Made by a program: the position numbers and the translations under genes. Below are positions 13,361 to 25,300 of a stretch of 64,000 bases of DNA, one piece after another; within the stretch, counting starts at the first letter, position 1, and each line of letters starts with the position of its first letter. The stretch comes from Lithospermum erythrorhizon (Eukaryota > Streptophyta > Magnoliopsida > Boraginales > Boraginaceae): positions 1,116,001-1,180,000 of the forward strand of contig JADFUC010001816.1 in assembly GCA_019722365.1 (NCBI GenBank), written 5' to 3'. The notes under the pieces were generated by a model. The model saw only the letters and a program-made list of their open reading frames with translations. It did no database searches and had not been told where the DNA came from.

Positions 13361-14207
13361 GGTGCGTAGATGGTTAGATCGAGAGTTTTACGGCAGTGTA
13401 GTCAGAACAGTTGGCATTTGACTAATGGCATGGGTGGCTTTTTATTATCTACGACCAAGTGTTAAAACAGTAAGGGTTTTCGGATGTCTCAACATGCAAA
13501 TGGAGTTTGGAGAGATATCTGGCGTATAGAGGATTTGGTGATATATGAAGATCTCGAAAGATATTCGCGAAGATCGAATTGTTATGTTAAGGCAGTGTTG
13601 GAGTCGTAATAAAGGCTCGTGTGGTTATCAGTGGTTGTCTGAATCAAACACACTTATCATAATAACAATACAGAGCTTCTGAGTATATAAAGTCGATATC
13701 GAGGAATTGAATGTAGCATAATATTATTTTCACAAAGCATTCAAGTATTCTTGAGCAAAATATTATCTTTTGTTTTAGTGTAGAAATTTTGTTGTGTTAG
13801 AATAAATCTACAGTCTTGGCCAATGTCTTGTTGTTATAACACGTTGTCATGTCGTTGAGGTTGTATAATCGGTTGATTATTGTAAGTTTGCTTATTTGAG
13901 GAGAGTGTTGTGAAGAAGAGGATAGGTGGATCACAGTCTTGGGGAGTATATTGGAGTAGAGTTAGAGGCGAAGTAGAATGTGGAGCGTTCGGATAAGACA
14001 ACTTAGCATGTCGAATTCGTATCGCGTGAAAATTACCACTTGTTATTGCAGGGGCAGTAAACGACATTCTTGTAGAAATGAGTTATCATTTTCTGTGTTA
14101 TATACTTTACTATTTTTATTTTCATATTAAGTAATTTATTGTGTGAGGTGAGTATCACTGACGGTTGGTTGTACACTTCACTATTTTTAGAGTGAGCTCA
14201 CTTTTTC
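13361..14207. mobile_element. Insertion inside exon 2 of the SOUL pseudogene, LTR-like
   Basis: About 850 bp interrupt exon 2 between GATAGATG and GTGCAACACTTAAT, which are adjacent in the intact copy. The insert has higher GC than its surroundings and contains a TATA-like GAGTATATAAAGTC block near 13680 followed by a leader-like stretch, as in a retroelement LTR. Termini and target duplication are unclear, so the LTR reading is tentative. Confidence 0.5.
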
Positions 14208-14602
14208 AAAGTGCAACACTTAATCTAACAGCACCAATTCTAGTGGAAACTTATGATCCATTGCCATCAAATTCATCATCAATAATGGAGTCTCCATCTT
14301 ACAAGCTCTACTACTATGTTGATCCAAATTTTCAGAAGAATCCTCCTACTCCACTACATAAAGATCTCCAATTTGTCCAACTTCCCAATTTTGCCGTGGC
14401 TAAAAGATTTGGAGAGCCTGTTGATGAAAATATTATTCCTTCAGAAATCTTTGCTCTAAAAGGTAGCCTCAATGGCACTTTCTGGGATACTCCGGCTGGA
14501 GGAGGCGGTCCGGTTACTGTTGCCTCCTATGCTAAGCCGGATGACATTGCGAATCGAATCAATGAAGCTATTATTTGGTTCAACTATACTAATAATTATT
14601 AA

Positions 14603-14809
14603 GCTTATTTTAGCATGAAGAACTCTATAATATATATTCATATGATCTGCATGTATGGAGTATGGACATTATCACATGATTACATGTGTTCAAATGAATA
14701 TTTGGTTGAATAAAAAATTTACGTACCAAAGTTTACTGCTGATTACTACTGTTAGTTGATGAAGAATGTGTTAGCAAATTAAGTAGGTCGGAAAATAAGT
14801 GGAGCATGT
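14603..14809. other. 3' flank of SOUL pseudogene
   Basis: Short AT-rich flank after the pseudogene stop codon. It parallels the region after the first copy (both contain a CTGCATGTA block) and so belongs to the duplicated segment. Confidence 0.4.
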
Positions 14810-15340
14810 GACACAATGTGTTGTGTTCGAAGCCATATTATTTTTGGCTGTCCAGAGAAAGTTCGGGAGCAACTTCAGGACTTGATCGGGGCAGTATAAG
14901 TGCCGGTCACTGGGTCAGGAGAAAGTTAGGGAGAAGATAGGGATTCTTTGATCACGATCTTCTTTCCGACGAGATTAAATATTTTGAGGTAGTTACGAGA
15001 GCTTTTTAAGTCAGATTTTCTTGTGTTTATGTTTTAGGCGCCATCTCTTGTAACTTTATATATGGCGTATCTTTGGTGATTATATTGTACTCAATATCAT
15101 AATTATAGAGAAATAGTCTTGAGAGATTTGTGAGGTTTGTAATTAGAGTTTTGATACATAAGAAAGCTTGTCAATTGAGATAAATAGAATAGGATTCTTG
15201 GTAACAATTAACCCACAAGTTATTAGTGGATCTGCGGCGAGGTTGGATTAGGCTACCGTATTGAGGGTGAAGGCCCCAGGGTAAATCACAGTCTCGTTTA
15301 TTCTTTACTAACTACACGTTTGTCGTATAAGATTGTATAC
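14810..15340 (+). mobile_element. LTR retrotransposon remnant (copia-like LTR)
   Basis: This stretch has the texture of a plant copia LTR: a TTTATATATGG block, then GAGGTTTGTAATTAGAG, AAGTTATTAGTGGATC, GGCTACCGTATTGAGG and CCCAGGGTAAATCACAG, a series typical of the R/U5 part of such LTRs. No coding region, primer-binding site or second LTR was recognised, so it is probably a solo or truncated LTR. Confidence 0.45.
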
Positions 15341-15899
15341 ATCCAGGAAGTAGTTTATCGTCCCTCAAACTAGAGATTTAGTTATTAAATTAATTTGAAA
15401 TATCACGAATTAGTCTAATAATGATATAGAATTACTAATATAATAAACATATTTAACTATTGATATTATAGCTTAATCTATATACTAAGGTCCTAACTGG
15501 TCTTTTGATATGTAACTTGTAAGTATAATACTCGGTATATCCTTACGAAGTGTTGTTGTAGTGCGCCGATTCTTATGAGTATTCTCGAAACTGGTTGATC
15601 GGACACGGTCGATAAACCATTTTTCCATTCTAGACTAATAATTTTCTAACTTTAATATTAATAAATACAATCAAATTTCTATTTTTACCCCTTATTTTAT
15701 TTGATAAAATGTTACATATTACAATTATATATTGATAAACCATTCTGGTATCAATGACTATTACTTTTGCTGTATTGTTTAATGTCTGTTTGTCTGCCTT
15801 TTATTCTCCATCATAATGATATATCCACATCAAACATACTTTTTATGTTTGTCTTTCTCTTTCTATAATTGTAAAATTGTATAAGTCCTTTTTCACATT
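15341..15899. other. AT-rich intergenic DNA
   Basis: About 560 bp with no ORF, repeat or RNA that I can support. It ends at the target duplication of the next transposon. Confidence 0.4.
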
Positions 15900-15908
15900 T
15901 CATTTGGC

Positions 15909-16730
15909 GAAAATTTTTAGACAATTATCATGAAATCAGCTTTTGACTTTTAAATTTAACATATTTTATAATTTTTTCTATTCTGCTTAACTTTTAAATT
16001 GTAAAAAATATTAAAATACTTGCTTCCGTCATTTTCTTTCTTATAGCCCCCTGCTTTTCTTAGTGGCAGTTTGGAAGACCACACCTCCCTCCCTACCATC
16101 ACCACCCTGCCTCGCCACCACCATCCCACTACTTCCTCCTTCCCCGCTACTTTGCCCCTCCTCCCTCCCCTCCCCCACCGCTCCCCCTTCCTTTCCCCCA
16201 CACTTTGCCTTTTTCCCCCTCTTCCCCCACCACCATTAAAAGCTATGGCCTCCTCACTCATGAAAATCGTTGCTCACTTTACTCCCTCACCTCCCGAAAA
16301 TCATTTGCTCCTCCTTTCCTCCCACGAAATAGCTGACCCTCTCCTTTCCCCTAAAAATCGCTCGCGGCCTCCTCTCCTCTCCCCAATGCTCATGACCTCG
16401 CCCACTTTTCTTGTTAATTGATGGTAGATGATGTTGGGGATTAGGGTTTGAAAATTTAGGGGAGTTGTGTATTCAGTGATGAGTTAGGGGTTTTTGGATA
16501 TTAGGGGTGGTGGTGGGGGTTCGGGTTTCGAAATTTTGATAGTTGTAGTTGATGGCGGTGGGGGTGGATGGTGGTGGTGGTTATTTTAGTTTGAAGTAGA
16601 ATATGAGAGGAGTAAAGAAGGGGTATTAAAGTCTTTTTAGGAGGAGGGTTTAATAATAAAGTTAAAAAATAATCAAGTATATTAAATTTTAAAAATTATG
16701 GTCAAAATGTGGTAGTGTTCCAAATTTCTC
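15909..16730. mobile_element. Non-autonomous Mutator-like element (MULE)
   Basis: An 822-bp element bounded by a perfect 9-bp direct repeat TCATTTGGC at 15900-15908 and 16731-16739, the size expected of Mutator-superfamily insertion. The ends are imperfect inverted repeats: GAAAATTTTTAGACA on the left and TGTTCCAAATTTCTC on the right. The core is unusual: about 16070-16430 is C/T-rich, with long runs of CCTCC and CCACC, and 16430-16600 is G/T-rich. There is no transposase. Open frames in the core are proline/leucine low-complexity and probably not genes. Confidence 0.72.
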
Positions 16731-16739
16731 TCATTTGGC

Positions 16740-17743
16740 CCCATAAGTTGGTAAAATATTACATTTGCAGGAAGTACTATAAACTATTCTTTATTCCACA
16801 TTTCGTATTGTTAGAAGTTAAGATACAAAAATTTCAAATTTGCTATCAAGTCATTCGATCTCCAGTAAATCAACAAATTTAAGTTTGAATAAACATAGTT
16901 TATTATTCGCTCCACCCCATTTCGATTGAGAGGTTTGTTTCAACAAAATAGTCTCACAATTAAATTAATCACGTCGTTCCGTGGTAAAGTGAATCTATTT
17001 TTGGGATCATATCTTAAACCATCCACAATAATAAATATTTCAAAATACAAATATTATTTGCTACATCTTATTCCTACATATGTCGTCAGTATCTCTAATA
17101 ACGTTTACAACTTCCACCTTGATAAATATTTTAAATTAACTTTCTTTCAAAATCGCATGGCAACATATCTTGCTCATCATATATCATCAATATCTTTTAC
17201 TTATTTTTTTATGATCCAAATAAAATAAACTAGGCTTTGTTTGTAGATTTTTTAAAATAAAAAATATTGATAATTTTTTTATTTTAATATTTTGTCATAT
17301 TATTAACCAAAAGAAACAAATAAAAAATAATCAAATTCAAAAATAAAAAGTTCGTCATAAAAATAAAAATAAAAAATATACTTGAAAGGACATATTTGAT
17401 CCTAATATGTCATAATTGTTTGTTGAGGATATTTTCAAAAATCCCAATAATTATCACTTCAAATATTTATATCAATTGTTCATCGATATACTAAATATTT
17501 ACATATTTCATCCTCAATTATTGGTTGTTGTGGATGGTATTAGGCTCATATCTGTGTGTTCTAGATAATCTTACAACCAAAATAACAGTGTGAAAGTGGA
17601 CAAGAGGATGATGGCTGAATTAAGCTTCTAAATTCTAATAAGTTGAAATGTTGAATGCTTTAATGTTACAGATCCATTTCACCTTAGAAAAAGAAAAAGG
17701 AAATGACTACCAACTCAATTGTCAAAAAGTGCCATTGCTAGTA
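16740..17743. other. AT-rich intergenic DNA
   Basis: About 1 kb between two transposons. A 100-residue open frame at 16926-17228 has no recognisable motif and AT-driven composition. No supported feature. Confidence 0.4.
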
Positions 17744-17751
17744 AATAGGAC

Positions 17752-18239
17752 TACGCATTTTGAGCAGTCGAGTCGAGTCGAATGCGCTATGTCTTACCAA
17801 GCTTTGATAATCGTGGAAGAGTCGAGTTTTGATTTTCGAGTTTTATTTCAAATTAAGTCTCGTCGAGTATTGTATCAAAATTGTTGAGTCGAGTCGAGTT
17901 AAACCCTTCTCGAGTTTCACTAGATGTCAACTTAATTTGAGCATTTTTGTTAATAAAATTCAAATTTTCATGTGTTAATACATATTGTCAATACATATTA
18001 CTAATGTAATATTTATATGTAATGTATATTGAGTGTTCCAACATATTATTTATAGACATTTATAATTAAATAATTATGTTAATAATTTTCTAGTCAGATC
18101 GAGTTTAAGTCTCGAAATCAATCGAGTATAGTATTAATGTTTGTGTCTCCGTTTGAAACACCGAATCAGAAGTTTTAAATTCGAGTTATTAAGTCGGATT
18201 ATCGGTGTCGAGTTTTTCATGTTAAGTCAAAAAGGCCTA
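17752..18239. mobile_element. Non-autonomous hAT element with TCGAG subterminal repeats
   Basis: A 488-bp element flanked by a perfect 8-bp direct repeat AATAGGAC (17744-17751 and 18240-18247), the hAT target-site size. The ends are short imperfect inverted repeats: TACGCATTTTGA on the left, TCAAAAAGGCCTA on the right. More than ten GTCGAG/CTCGA words lie near both ends, as expected of clustered subterminal transposase-binding motifs. It carries no coding capacity. Confidence 0.75.
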
Positions 18240-18279
18240 AATAGGACTAGGCCAAATGTAGTTGCATTAAAAACTTATA

Positions 18280-18524
18280 CTCCTTTCATTCCTATTCAAT
18301 TGATCATATAGCTTAAAAATGCTTTTTAACAGGACAATTAATTTTACTATTTTGAAGGAGAAAGAAAATTATAAACCAATGAAAATAAGAATAATAGTAA
18401 ACAAACTAATAATGTTAAAAAAATTTAAAAGTTCAAAGCAAAAGATTACATCGAAAAATTAAATGATCAAGTAGAAAAGAATAAGAAATTTTTTCTATAT
18501 GATCAAGTAAATAAAAACAGAAGG
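18280..18524. mobile_element. Stowaway-like MITE
   Basis: A 245-bp element with terminal inverted repeats of about 30 bp (left CTCCTTTCATTCC to GATCATATAG; right CTATATGATCAAG to ACAGAAGG) flanked by TA dinucleotides at 18278 and 18525, typical of Tc1/mariner-derived Stowaway MITEs. Confidence 0.7.
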
Positions 18525-18893
18525 TATAACATCTTAGTGTTGAAGATCTAGAGTGATTAAGAGTAGTCCTGATATTTTGTCTTAGTATTGTATCAATACC
18601 TGACACATCAATGTGAGGATGTATATTGTCTTCCGTTTGAAATCATGAGTGCTAAAAGCACTAACAAAAAAGAGAGGTGAAATTACTATTCTAGCCTTCC
18701 CTATTTGTTATTGTAGTGTTTGAGGTAGGTTCATTTAAAGGCAAAATAGTCATTTGATATTTTTTTTATTTACTATTTTGGTATACTTTTATTCGGACTC
18801 CTTCGAAACTCATCTCGATCGCTAAATATAAAATAATAAACCCAAAAAGTGTATAATAAAACAGATCTATTGTGGAGTTTTTATAGTTTACAC

Positions 18894-18924
18894 TCATCAG
18901 TCATCAGTCATCAGTCATCAGTCA
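18894..18924 (+). repeat. TCATCAG heptanucleotide repeat
   Basis: Four and a half head-to-tail copies of TCATCAG about 410 bp upstream of the AGD3-like start codon. Confidence 0.9.
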
Positions 18925-19331
18925 CAATCCTACTTTGACTAATGTTGTAAGAAAAAACATTTAAATTCCCAAGATAAACAAACAATCTTAATTATTATTA
19001 TTATTATAATTATTATTAAGTCTCTGTATTTTTTTTTTCAAGTAAAATAATTATCTTGTTTGGTATTTCTTTTTTTGTTAGTAAAGCTCATATTTTTCTC
19101 ATTTTATTTTCCTCCCTATTATTTTTAATATTATTTTTCAAAATAAAAATTGAGTCTTTGAGCTAAAGATATAAAGCTGAAATAGTTGGACCCATGTTAA
19201 TGATTTTTGAAGAAAATGGTATAATTAAATTTGATTTTAATGTTGTAAAAATTAGTCTATAGTGAAAAAGATTGATTCTTTAGTAGCATTTGAAAGATTC
19301 TTGAAAAAGAAGAAGTGAAATTGATGCAAAA

Positions 19332-22300
19332 ATGCATTTTACTAAGCTTGATGACTCTCCTATGTTTCGTAAGAAGGTAAATTATCAATGTTTATTTACT
19401 AAGTTACTTGTCAAATTATTATACATTCATTTCAATTTTGAATTTTTCATGATTCAACGTCAGCATGTACTACTGTCTTCTCAAGGCTTCCGCTGAAGTA
19501 GGATAAGGGGTTTGGATAGTATGCAAAATTATTCTTCGATAAGAGGGAGAGTGTTTCCGAATTGAACCAAGAGTGAATTGCAAACATTATTCGTTACGAT
19601 ATATAGGAATTGTAGTTAGTGTAATGAGCCATGTTACGATATATAAGAGGGAGACTGTTTCTGAATTGATCCAAAAGTGAAGTGTAAATATTATCTATCA
19701 CGTTACGATATATAAGAAGTGTAGTTAGTGGAATGAGCCGGTTAGATGTATTCTATTATATGCAAGAGTAGAAAATCTTTGACTTTAATGGATTTGGCGG
19801 AAAAGAGATTTTCATGTTTGTACAATGTTTGGTGGAAAATCTATCAAATGCTAGTGATTTTAATGTTCTTTACGGTTAACATGTTAGTTTTGAGTCGAAT
19901 CAAAGTTGTGTGTGTCAATTAAGTCTAGATTTGTTGATTTTGACGGTTAAAAATTGATTTGGACTATCTTTTTGAGATGAAGCTAGTAGTTTATGCATGC
20001 TCCAGTCGAGATGACTGCATGAGATCTTCTTAGTATAGTTAATTGATTGCCACCTTGTAATCTTTGTAAAGAAATGCGATTTTGTTGTTGAATGTGGTTT
20101 GTTGCTGGAATTTGGAAAACTAACTTCTCTGACATTTTGAATCCCATTTCTTCTGCTTTAAGATTAGCTATGGTGAATTTTTTTGAATCAGCTTCTCCTT
20201 TTCTCTAAATGGTAACACTTAACAACCAATGACTCCAAGAACTGGCCAGTTTTTATAATAACTGTGGTTAATTCAAGTTATATTAATTAAATAAAACTAG
20301 ATAAGATAAATTTTAGATTGTGAAGAGTAGAACTTTACGTTTGATGGATTGAGGTTCGCAACTACTTGGACGAGGTGTCATATCATATGGGAAGTTGACT
20401 CTCTAGCGTTGCGTGACCTGAAATAAGATTTGCAGTGTTCAGTCTAGAACGGCCTTTAATTAGTTAAAATTGTCTGTCACAAATGCACCAAATTCTGAAT
20501 TAAGAATAAGAGCCGAATTGCATCAGACTAAAATGAAAGGCCGCAAATCTTTATGTTTATCTCTGTAGAACTGTTGTTTTTCCACATATGATATTGAGTT
20601 CTCATTGGTGGGTGTTGCCTCCTTTTTCCCACTTATTCATTTGGCTTGAGACTGAAGAATTAATCAGGCTATACTGTTTGATCTCTGCAATTAGATACAA
20701 AGCTTGGAGGATAGTTCTGAATTGATGAGGGATAAATGCTTGAAGTTTTACAAAGGGTGCCGAAATTATACGTGAGTTTTATCTGAGATTCTCGTAGTCC
20801 ATATCTTTATTTTTTCGATGTACTTTGTTATTTTTTCGATGTACTTTGTTATTGACATGGTAATTTTAAATCAAATCAAATCAAAGTCATGGTAATTGTA
20901 GTCATGTTTGTCAAATTCAACCATAAAAAATCAAATGTTACTATCTTTTAAGGATGGAGAGGCTAGAGAGTACTATAGATGTCTTTTTATTCTGATTTCT
21001 CAATACTATATATTTTAATGCACAGAGAAGGGCTTGGAGAGGCATATGATGAAGACATTGGATTTGCTGGTGCTCTAGAAACTTTTGGCGGGGGACATAA
21101 TGATCCCATTAGTGTAGCTTTTGGAGGTATGTTGGAATGAATTATAATCATGTTGGGTATCACCAAGTTTTTTTTAATTGATCATGGAATGCAAAGTGAG
21201 TACATGCTATGATCTGTGAATGTTGACGCGGTTATTAACTTGCTAAATATATGCACATTTCGTTCCAGCTTGAAGTTTGGTAATTCTCTTCTGCATAATT
21301 GACAGTGACAACGACTTAACTAAATATAAGCACATGATATTCTTAACTTTATACGGGTCTCTGATATTGATGATGAAATTCTATTTTACACAGGGTCTGT
21401 AATGACTAAAATCACTATCGCACTGAGGGAGATTGGGACATACAAGGAAGTTCTTAGATCACAGGTGAAACTTTTTTGTGATGGATTCTGTTTTTCGTTC
21501 AGAATATTTTATGAGGCTATCTATTGAAGAATTTGGTGGTGTTTGCATTTGCATGTACTTCTCGTAGTATCGGAGTAACCTAAATTTTTTAAGTCAGACA
21601 CTCTTACTATCCAATATAAGTATCAGGTCAAGTGTTGTATGTTTTACCATCGTACCTTATCCTAGCAGTCATTACAAATATTATTTGGGCATTGCCTCTG
21701 ATAACCTCTATCCTTTTCTTCTTACTTTTTTTCTCTATATTTATCTTTGTCTTGGTCATTTCACTAAATTACTCTGATCAGTTTCTTTCATGAATGAATT
21801 AAACCTTGTTTTTTTTTTATTGTTGTGTAGAACTAATTATCATCGACATGTTCAATTAACGTCCTTTGCTCATGTTTACTCTCTTCCTCAGGTGGAACAC
21901 ATGTTAAATGACAGAATCCTGCAATTTGTGAATATTGATCTGCATGATGTTAAGGTACTATTTACCACCTACACATGTACATTGATCATAAATTTGTAAA
22001 TCATATAAGTGGCATCTCTATGTTTGTGTGCACAATAATTCTGTACCCGCTGAGATTGCTGTTTGAAAGTGGTTACTTTCCATGTACATCAAGAAAATGC
22101 TATATCTTGTAGTACTTAGTTCTATTCCTTGATCCTTGGATATTACTCCCTCATCCTTAAAATTGTCAAAGAACTTTTTTTTTTATAATTTATGCGGCTT
22201 TCAAAGCTTTGGCGTTAAATATATTTGTTTGTATTATGTAATATTTGATAAAAAATATATCAACCAGAAAGAGTTTGAAATGTATTTTCGTTAATATAGT

Positions 22301-25300
22301 TTTATCAAGTATTATACAATACAAACAAAAATATCTTGTCAAGTTTAAGAAAAACTAATAATCAATTAGACGTCTTTCTAATAAGGATAGATATCTCTAC
22401 AATTGATGGCATAAGAACATTGTTATATTCACAATCAAAATCATTTTATCCCGAAATGTATCATGGATGCAGGAAGCACGTAAACGTTTTGACAAGGCCA
22501 GTCTTCTTTATGATCAGGTAATCTACTCTATTCTTGTAAACTCTGTATAAATTATCCTGCAACAGAGCAGTTTTTTGCCATTCACGTTTTTTACAAGATC
22601 TATGCCACATAAGGCTGCGATATCAGAAAAAAGAGCTAGATAAGTAGATAGGTCATATGAGGCAACTTATGTGCAAACTCCAGGTTCCTTTTTGATGAAA
22701 AGGGGAATGTAGTGATATGCCTGAGAACATATATCCAGCTAATTATTGTAGTCTTAATTCCGTAGGAGCTAACTGTCATGATATGTAAGTTTTTTCACAT
22801 CATACATTCTTTTTCGATATCATATGGACTGTTTCTTTAAGGGCATCGTCTTTCATGTTTACCTAAAGATCCTGATATGAAAGTGTGGATTATTTGTTGA
22901 TAGATTGTTGGATCCTGCTTTCTTTCTTTCAATGTTCATAAAGAGAATACAAATCTTCTCTAATATGCACATTTATCGCTACAGGCTCGAGAGAAGTTTT
23001 TGTCCGTTCGTAAAGGCACTAGGAATGATGTTGTGACTGCTTTAGATGAGGTAAGACATTGAATGTGCACCACCATTAACATTGAAACCGGATCCAAAAC
23101 TGCTACCTAAATATAGTAAGAGCTGAAATTTGATTCTTAATGTATCCAGGAACTTCATAATGCCAGGTCATCTTTTGAGCACGCTCGCTTCAATCTGGTG
23201 GGTGAAAGCTGTGATCAAATTCCCCTACAATAAACATCACTTGAATGCTAATGGTAGAGTTTTTGGTTGTCCGCTGTCAACTGTATAGGTGATTGCTCTC
23301 TCCAATGTTGAGGCTAAGAAAAGGTTTGAATTCTTAGAAGCAGTCGGCTGTACAATGGATGCTCATCTTCAGTATTTCAAACAAGTAGGCTTCATACCCA
23401 TACGTCGGCACATATAAACACTTAATTTTCTTCTACAACTTTGCTATCAATTCCTAAACTTTGCTATCAATTTCTAATAAGATACTGTTTCTTCTCATGA
23501 AGGGTTATGAGCTTCTACATCAGATGGAGCCTTACATTAATCAGGTTTGCAGATTGTTTACTAACTGTATACTAGGTTATGTACCTTAGGATTAATGACC
23601 TCATTGAGTGGTTCAACGGATCATACTATCCGAATAATTATTAGTTCGGAATTGGGATGCATTAACTCATTGTTCTAGAAGATACTCCTTATGTTCCTCT
23701 ATCTTTTGTTTGCAATGCACGTGTGGTGAAACTACCTGCGGTTGTCAATTGTAATATTTCCTCTTTCATTGCCACTCAATTATTATTTTGCTATCACTGG
23801 AGTTTTGGAGAGAATGTATAACAAATTCATAAAGCTATTCTGTTATACTACTCTTTTGAGATAATATACGAGTGTTGTCTTATTTCTTCAGGTGTTGACT
23901 TATGCACATCAATCAAGAGAGAAATACAATTACGAACAAGCTGCTCTAAAGGAAAGGATGCAGGAGTACAAGAGACAAGTTGATAGGGAAAGCAGATGGT
24001 CATCAAATGGTAATAATGGATCTACAAATGGAGATGGTATACAAGCAATAGGAAGAAGTTCAAATAAAATGGTCGAAGCAGTTATGCAATCTGCAGCTAA
24101 GGGGAAGGTCAAACATATTATCACGAGAACTAGATTTTTGATCTGGATATCTCACCTTTTGCGCTTTTATAAATTATGTACCACTTCTCTTTCATTACTC
24201 ACTCTCAAAAGGACAGTATATTTGGATTCAGGTACAAACCATTAGACAAGGTTATCTTTCAAAACAGTCGTCAAACTTGAGAGGTGACTGGAAAAGAAGG
24301 TTTTTTGTTTTGGATAGCCGTGGAATGTTGTACTATTATCGCAAGCAAACCATCAAGCCATCTGTAAGTAATGAGTAGAGTTCACCGTAATTGCATATAA
24401 AGCATGTGAATCTATTCGTTGTTATATTTCCTTTCTGTTTTGGCTTCATTGCTGAGTTCATTTTCAGGGATCTGTTAGTCAACATTCTGGTCTGAGGAAT
24501 AGCTCTGAACTTGGTTCAGGATTACTTAATCGCTGGCTTTCTTCTCATCATCATGGTGACATACATGATAAATCCGTTGCTCACAACACTGTCAATTTAT
24601 TGACATCGACAATCAAGGTTGATGCTGACCAATCTGATCTTAGGTTCTGCTTCAGAATTATTTCTCCTTCAAAGAATTATACCTTACAGGTAGTCACTGA
24701 TTTTGGCAATTTGTTGACTCAAAATCTTTCTTTGGTCGCATACTGGTCACTCACTTGCTGGTTTATATTTTTCCCCGTGAATAACTTCTTTGTCATCAGT
24801 ACAGGCAGAGAATCCCCTAGATCAGATGGATTGGATTGAAAAGATAACTGGGGTCATTGCATCATTGCTGAGTTCACAGACTCCAGAAAGGGTACTGCAT
24901 AAAATTTATCATTGCTAAAGTTTAAAGTTGACTTTTTCTTCATTTAACGAGTTATGTACACCAGTGTCTTCCTGCTAGCCCCAGGGGTTCTGCCAGCGAT
25001 CGGAGTTCGTTTGAAAGCTCAGATTTTAATCATCATACCACAATCGAAGAGTACAGAATTGAAAGGGGTGGCCCTGGACATTATGAGCATCCATTTAGAA
25101 ATTCACTTCGTGATCGGCCTGGAGTAAAACCTGAAAAGCCTATTGACATCTTGCGAAGAGTTTGTGGAAATGATAAGTGTGCTGATTGTGGTGCTGCGGA
25201 ACCTGATTGGGCATCGCTGAATTTGGGAGTCCTAGTCTGCATCGAGTGTTCTGGAGTTCATCGTAACCTTGGAGTACACATATCAAAGGTATAATATGTA

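Larger units (their letters stand above)
7871..14602 (+). pseudogene. Second SOUL-family copy, split by insertions
   Basis: Remnants of a tandem duplicate of the SOUL gene at 5542. A decayed start region is at about 7871 (ATGGTCATTTTTCATAAT). Exon 1 resumes at 8029-8093 (KAFKSPPNCEIYKCPRYKVVDG), is interrupted by about 530 bp, and continues at about 8624-8719 (HWVATPFIPNSTFEPAGDKAF) with a one-base shift just before HW relative to copy 1. The intron has grown to about 4.6 kb. Exon 2 starts at 13313 after TTTACAG, breaks off near 13360, and resumes at about 14208 through the TAA at 14602 (TLNLTAPILVET, YYYVDPNFQKNPP, ALKGSLNGTFW). The C-terminal half is still open and close to copy 1, so loss of function is probably recent. 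No intact reading frame can be assembled across the breaks. Confidence 0.85.

Noticed and set aside
16071..16421. 116-residue proline/leucine/serine-rich ORF on the plus strand
   Set aside because: It lies inside the pyrimidine-rich core of a MULE with a perfect 9-bp target duplication; composition alone explains the open frame, and no domain or splice context supports it.
16430..16520. TTAGGG-containing stretch resembling interstitial telomere repeat
   Set aside because: The words are scattered and irregular (TTAGGGTTTG, TTAGGGGAG, TTAGGGG), not the plant TTTAGGG array.
18894..18924. CRISPR-like array
   Set aside because: Uninterrupted 7-bp repeats without spacers in a plant genome; a simple minisatellite.
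24600..24839. ORF running from AGD3 exon 13 through the intron
   Set aside because: Intron read-through; the donor at 24690 and acceptor at 24804 restore the family sequence.
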